Assembly: GCA_016872055.1 (NCBI GenBank)
Contig: VHBH01000001.1
Coordinates: 124,001 to 188,000, forward strand
Direction: 5' to 3'
DNA length: 64,000 nt
Source of the DNA: Nitrososphaerota archaeon
GTDB taxonomy: Archaea; Thermoproteota; Nitrososphaeria; Nitrososphaerales; Nitrosopumilaceae
Shown here: positions 61,406 to 64,000 of the stretch, piece by piece
Numbering within the stretch: position 1 is the stretch's first letter
Layout of the letters: every line of letters starts with the position of its first letter
Made by a program: the position numbers and the translations under genes
The notes under the pieces: model-generated
The model's input: the letters and a program-made list of their open reading frames with translations, nothing else
The model's database searches: none
Told to the model about the DNA's origin: nothing

Positions 61406-61501
61406 TTATTTGTTTGCCCCTTGGAGTTTAACTTGGTGTACTAAACAAAATGAAGTGATTGCTTGATCGTTGTAGACATGTTTCATGAATGGAATTACCA
61501 T
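61406..61501 (-). CDS. Possible 31-codon leader frame before the tubulin-like gene
   Basis: An open frame from ATG 61501 (MVIPFMKHVYNDQAITSFCL, VHQVKLQGANK) ends in TAA one base before the tubulin-like ATG. Composition looks natural, but at this length chance is likely. It could couple translation of the GTPase to its own. Confidence 0.25.
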   Translation of the reverse strand: MVIPFMKHVYNDQAITSFCLVHQVKLQGANK

Positions 61502-61551
61502 AAATGAATTTAATCATTAAGTATGAATTATCCGTAGTTATAATAGTAAAA

Positions 61552-62712
61552 TCAGAAAAAATCCGTAATTGTTTTTTGTTTTAGCATCTTTAGTATAGTT
61601 CCCTTGGCAAGCCATTCATTTTTGCTTATGCTCATATTTTTGCATGCAAGATCAATCCCCTGATCCAGGGTATCCACCAAAGTCGGTATTTTGTTCATTG
61701 CAGTTCGGATTGCCTCTCTGACCTGCCACACCCCAACCGGAACTGCATATTCCGGTTGTATTTCTCGCAAAACCAAGACACCGGCTTGTATTTTTTTCTT
61801 TGAGAGGTATTCCGCTATTCCAAGCTTTGCAGCAAAATATGCACCTGCAATACTAGGATAATGATCCAGCCCGTTTGCGTCTTCTGCGTCTGAACCGAAT
61901 CCAATTTCTCCCTTGTCGGTATGCCAAGCTTCTTGCATTTCGTAAATCCATCTATGCGGAAACAACAATACAGAAAACAGATTTCCCAAGTGTTCGTGCG
62001 TAAATACAAGATACGAATCAATCTCGGAATAATCTAAAATTTCATCGACTAGATTTTTTGATATCATGTCATCGGTTGCAGTAATGCTCCAACGTGTTGG
62101 TACTAGCTTGCGGTATTTGCCAAACATTCCAATGGAGAAGCATTTTTGGATCTTTGAAACCTCTATTCCGGAATTATACAAGACTAAAACTGCATCTTGG
62201 GCCTTTAGGTCTCTGTCATAGTAGGCTTTTTCAACTGGCTTGGATGTTGACATACCTGAAAATTTTGCCGATTTTATCTCACCTATTGGGCCAAATGGTG
62301 CAGACTCGCCGTCAATAAATGTAGTAGGTGTAGTATTTTTGTAAAATGTGATTTCAGAGTCCGGTGTGTTTGACGACATTGCAAGCTCTTGTAGATTCTC
62401 AATGTAGCGACCTTGAGGATTACTCACAGAAACATTTTGAGTTCCACGAACCAGATTTAGTCTAAAGTTCACAATTTCCTCCAAGGTTTTTCCAAGCCAT
62501 CGCTCTGGCGAATCAAGCAGGCTTGTGTCTCCATGAATTGGAGGAACCATCGGGCCTACACCCACTTTTGGATAGTCAAAAGACCCTACAAAGACAGAGG
62601 GTGGACTGGAACCAGAAACTGAACTGGATGAAAACAGATTCCCATATTTAGAGAGATATTCATTCCAGTTTTTTTCTATTGACTTGCGAATGTTTGCTGC
62701 GGTTGGCTCCAC
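61552..62712 (-). CDS. nreA: DNA repair protein NreA
   Basis: 386 residues of the archaeal Nre family, DNA-repair factors that interact with PCNA (shown in Haloferax). Visible pieces: VFVGSFDYPKVGVGPMVPP, LDSPERWLGKTLEEIVNFR, WSITATDDMISKNLVDEILD, GVWQVREAIRTAMNKIP. The C-terminus LKQKTITDFF is a complete PCNA-interacting motif (Q-x2-I-x2-FF). The tubulin-like gene lies downstream on the same strand, about 150 nt away. Divergent from the BtuF-like gene. Confidence 0.93.
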   Translation of the reverse strand: MEPTAANIRKSIEKNWNEYLSKYGNLFSSSSVSGSSPPSVFVGSFDYPKVGVGPMVPPIHGDTSLLDSPERWLGKTLEEIVNFRLNLVRGTQNVSVSNPQGRYIENLQELAMSSNTPDSEITFYKNTTPTTFIDGESAPFGPIGEIKSAKFSGMSTSKPVEKAYYDRDLKAQDAVLVLYNSGIEVSKIQKCFSIGMFGKYRKLVPTRWSITATDDMISKNLVDEILDYSEIDSYLVFTHEHLGNLFSVLLFPHRWIYEMQEAWHTDKGEIGFGSDAEDANGLDHYPSIAGAYFAAKLGIAEYLSKKKIQAGVLVLREIQPEYAVPVGVWQVREAIRTAMNKIPTLVDTLDQGIDLACKNMSISKNEWLAKGTILKMLKQKTITDFF

Positions 62713-62803
62713 GAGGCGTTTTAGGATGCGTATTATTTAGCATGATTCGTTGATGTAGTGCTACCCAAAAACGACATATTGTAGATTTGATTCAATCATA
62801 TCA

Positions 62804-63727
62804 ATGAGGATTGTCTCTTTTCTTCCAAGCGCAACTGAGCTTGTCTTTGAGCTTGGAGCTGGAGATGAACTGGTCGGGGTCACACACGAGTGTAATTATC
62901 CAGAGGAGGCAAGACAAAAGCCTCGCGTTATCAGATCCGTCTTTGATCCAGAGATAATGACTAGTCGCCAAATCGACGCAAAGGTAACCGAGCTTGCAAA
63001 GACGGACGCGCCAATTTTTCTAGTGCATGAAGACAATATCAAAAATGCCAAACCCGACCTCATAATAGGTCAGGGAACATGTGCCGTGTGTTCTGCATAC
63101 ACAAAAGAGGTGAATCGAGCGCTAGAGATTTTAGAAAAAAGGCCAGAGGTAGAAGTAATTGATCCACACAGTATTGATGATATCCTATCCAGTGTGGATA
63201 CAATTGCAAAAAAGATTGGCCGGGAAAGTCATGGAAAGGCACTAATCGAGTCACTCCAAAAAAGAATCAATCGAATCAAAGATCAAAGCTATACCACAAG
63301 GCCCAAGGTGTTATGCATAGAGTGGGTAGAGCCGTTTTTCACGTCAGGTCATTGGGTCCCGCAAATGGTGCAAATTGCAGGCGGCACAAATCTGATAAGC
63401 AGTGCTGGCGAGCACTCTAGAAAAATGACATTAGATGAAGTAATATCAGCAGACCCAGACATCATAATCATGATGCCCTGCGGATTCGACACAAAAAGGA
63501 CCATATCGGAATGCACTACAAGTCTGCAAAAAAACCCAGGATGGCGAAATCTCAGGGCGGTAAAGTCAGGCAAGATCTATGCAGTTGACGCAAACTCGTA
63601 TTTTTCCAAGCCAAGCATCAGAACCATAACAGGAATAGAAATACTCTCAAAGATAATCCACATGGAGAAGTTTGCAGGGCTAGTTACGCCAGACGGTGCA
63701 TTTGCTAGGATCAAGTCATGGGAATAA
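62804..63727 (+). CDS. BtuF-like cobalamin-binding protein without signal peptide
   Basis: 307 residues of the class III substrate-binding fold, as in BtuF. Motifs: RIVSFLPSATELVFELGAGD, VGVTHECNYPEEARQKP, IIGQGTCAVCSAYTKEVNRA and VLCIEWVEPFFTSGHWVPQM. The protein starts directly in the fold with no signal peptide or lipobox, so it is cytosolic as read. Cytosolic homologues of BtuF are known beside corrinoid genes. No permease adjoins. The ATG at 62804 is supported by the divergent spacing to nreA. Confidence 0.85.
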   Translation: MRIVSFLPSATELVFELGAGDELVGVTHECNYPEEARQKPRVIRSVFDPEIMTSRQIDAKVTELAKTDAPIFLVHEDNIKNAKPDLIIGQGTCAVCSAYTKEVNRALEILEKRPEVEVIDPHSIDDILSSVDTIAKKIGRESHGKALIESLQKRINRIKDQSYTTRPKVLCIEWVEPFFTSGHWVPQMVQIAGGTNLISSAGEHSRKMTLDEVISADPDIIIMMPCGFDTKRTISECTTSLQKNPGWRNLRAVKSGKIYAVDANSYFSKPSIRTITGIEILSKIIHMEKFAGLVTPDGAFARIKSWE

Positions 63728-63814
63728 TCATCATCAGAGTCTAGGATGTTCTTTGAGGGCTACCTCCTTTGTGCATATCTCGTGTCTTTCCCTTCATGTA
63801 TGATTCACACGATT

Positions 63815-64000
63815 CTAATTTTTAATACTACAATTGTTTCGTAAAGACTTCGTTGTTTGATAGTAGGCAAGACCCAATATTCCAAGCGAAAGAATCCTCA
63901 GAGGTACCTCATAGGTGGTCAGAAATGCAGTTGCAGTCCCACCAATTGTGCCAAATGTCGATATTATTGAAACCCCCACAGGACCACAACTACATGCTCC
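63815..64000 (-). CDS. C-terminal end of a small membrane protein (truncated by window)
   Basis: The window's last 186 nt read leftward as an open frame ending in TAG at 63815-63817. It has GACSCGPVGVSIISTFGTIG, then AFLTTYEVPLRILSLGILGL and a basic tail TTKSLRNN. Two hydrophobic stretches and a cysteine pair (CSC) suggest a membrane protein with a metal- or redox-active site near a helix. The start is outside the window. Confidence 0.7.
   Translation of the reverse strand, partial: GACSCGPVGVSIISTFGTIGGTATAFLTTYEVPLRILSLGILGLAYYQTTKSLRNNCSIKN

Overview
The window looks like a chromosomal segment of an ammonia-oxidising archaeon (Thaumarchaeota / Nitrososphaerota, group I.1a; by eye the moderate AT-richness suits a Nitrosotenuis- or Nitrosarchaeum-like genome better than a very AT-rich Nitrosopumilus, an inference). 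The evidence is the gene set: CdvA, SMC, Alba, FEN-1, NreA, DinB, a 20S proteasome beta subunit, DRG GTPase, archaeal-type ProRS, CofE (F420 synthesis), ADP-dependent NAD(P)HX dehydratase, a TrmI-type tRNA methyltransferase, Thi4, a tRNA-Ser with an anticodon-loop intron, TATA boxes 25-29 nt upstream of start codons (leaderless mRNAs) and many GTG/TTG starts. No IS element, CRISPR array, rRNA or prophage was seen. Genes sit on both strands in short operons.

Layout. 1-4.4 kb: 5' part of ilvB with a leader peptide-like region, a LsrF-type aldolase with a long Asn/Gln/Pro-rich tail, a zinc alcohol dehydrogenase and a SWIM protein. 4.5-7.2 kb: two Dpp/Opp-type permeases with large extracytoplasmic inserts. 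7.2-14.7 kb: small membrane and zinc-ribbon proteins, AlkA, a PPOX flavoprotein, a CrtI-like oxidoreductase with an overlapping 52-aa gene, and a JAMM protease coupled to a coiled-coil protein. 14.7-24.8 kb: ParB-like protein, tRNA-Ser, FEN-1, acetyl-CoA synthetase, cdvA, a double-length ThyX, MsrB, homoserine dehydrogenase, PUA protein. 25-33.8 kb: catalytic-Thr-less proteasome beta subunit, M20 peptidase, NnrD, TrmI, ArgS, phosphoglycolate phosphatase, DRG, a tiny Lys/Ala-rich DNA-binding-like protein. 33.8-36.9 kb: a collagen-like protein and a TPR/winged-helix protein. 36.9-43.5 kb: a sulfur cluster (rhodanese, sirohaem reductase, Thi4, thioredoxin reductase, cysteine synthase, TusA). 43.9-50.4 kb: PHP phosphoesterase, CofE, SerB-like HAD phosphatase, acidic secreted protein, ProS, OppF-type ATPase. 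50.5-64 kb: SMC, nitrilase, PAC2, LysE, Alba, DinB, archaeosortase-like protein, a tubulin-like GTPase with a coiled-coil partner, NreA, BtuF-like protein, and a partial membrane protein.

Themes. Genome maintenance is over-represented, and three proteins (FEN-1, DinB, NreA) end in PCNA-binding motifs. The sulfur genes plausibly reduce sulfite, build cysteine and pass sulfur to thiazole and tRNA. Protein turnover is represented by the beta subunit, PAC2 and JAMM.

The items I find most worth following are (i) a Leu/Val-rich leader peptide with two mutually exclusive hairpins before ilvB, (ii) the tubulin-like GTPase/coiled-coil pair in a Cdv-bearing archaeon, (iii) a 119-triplet collagen-like protein without a signal peptide, and (iv) a recurrent pattern of small, single-base-frameshifted or stop-interrupted genes filling most larger intergenic gaps.
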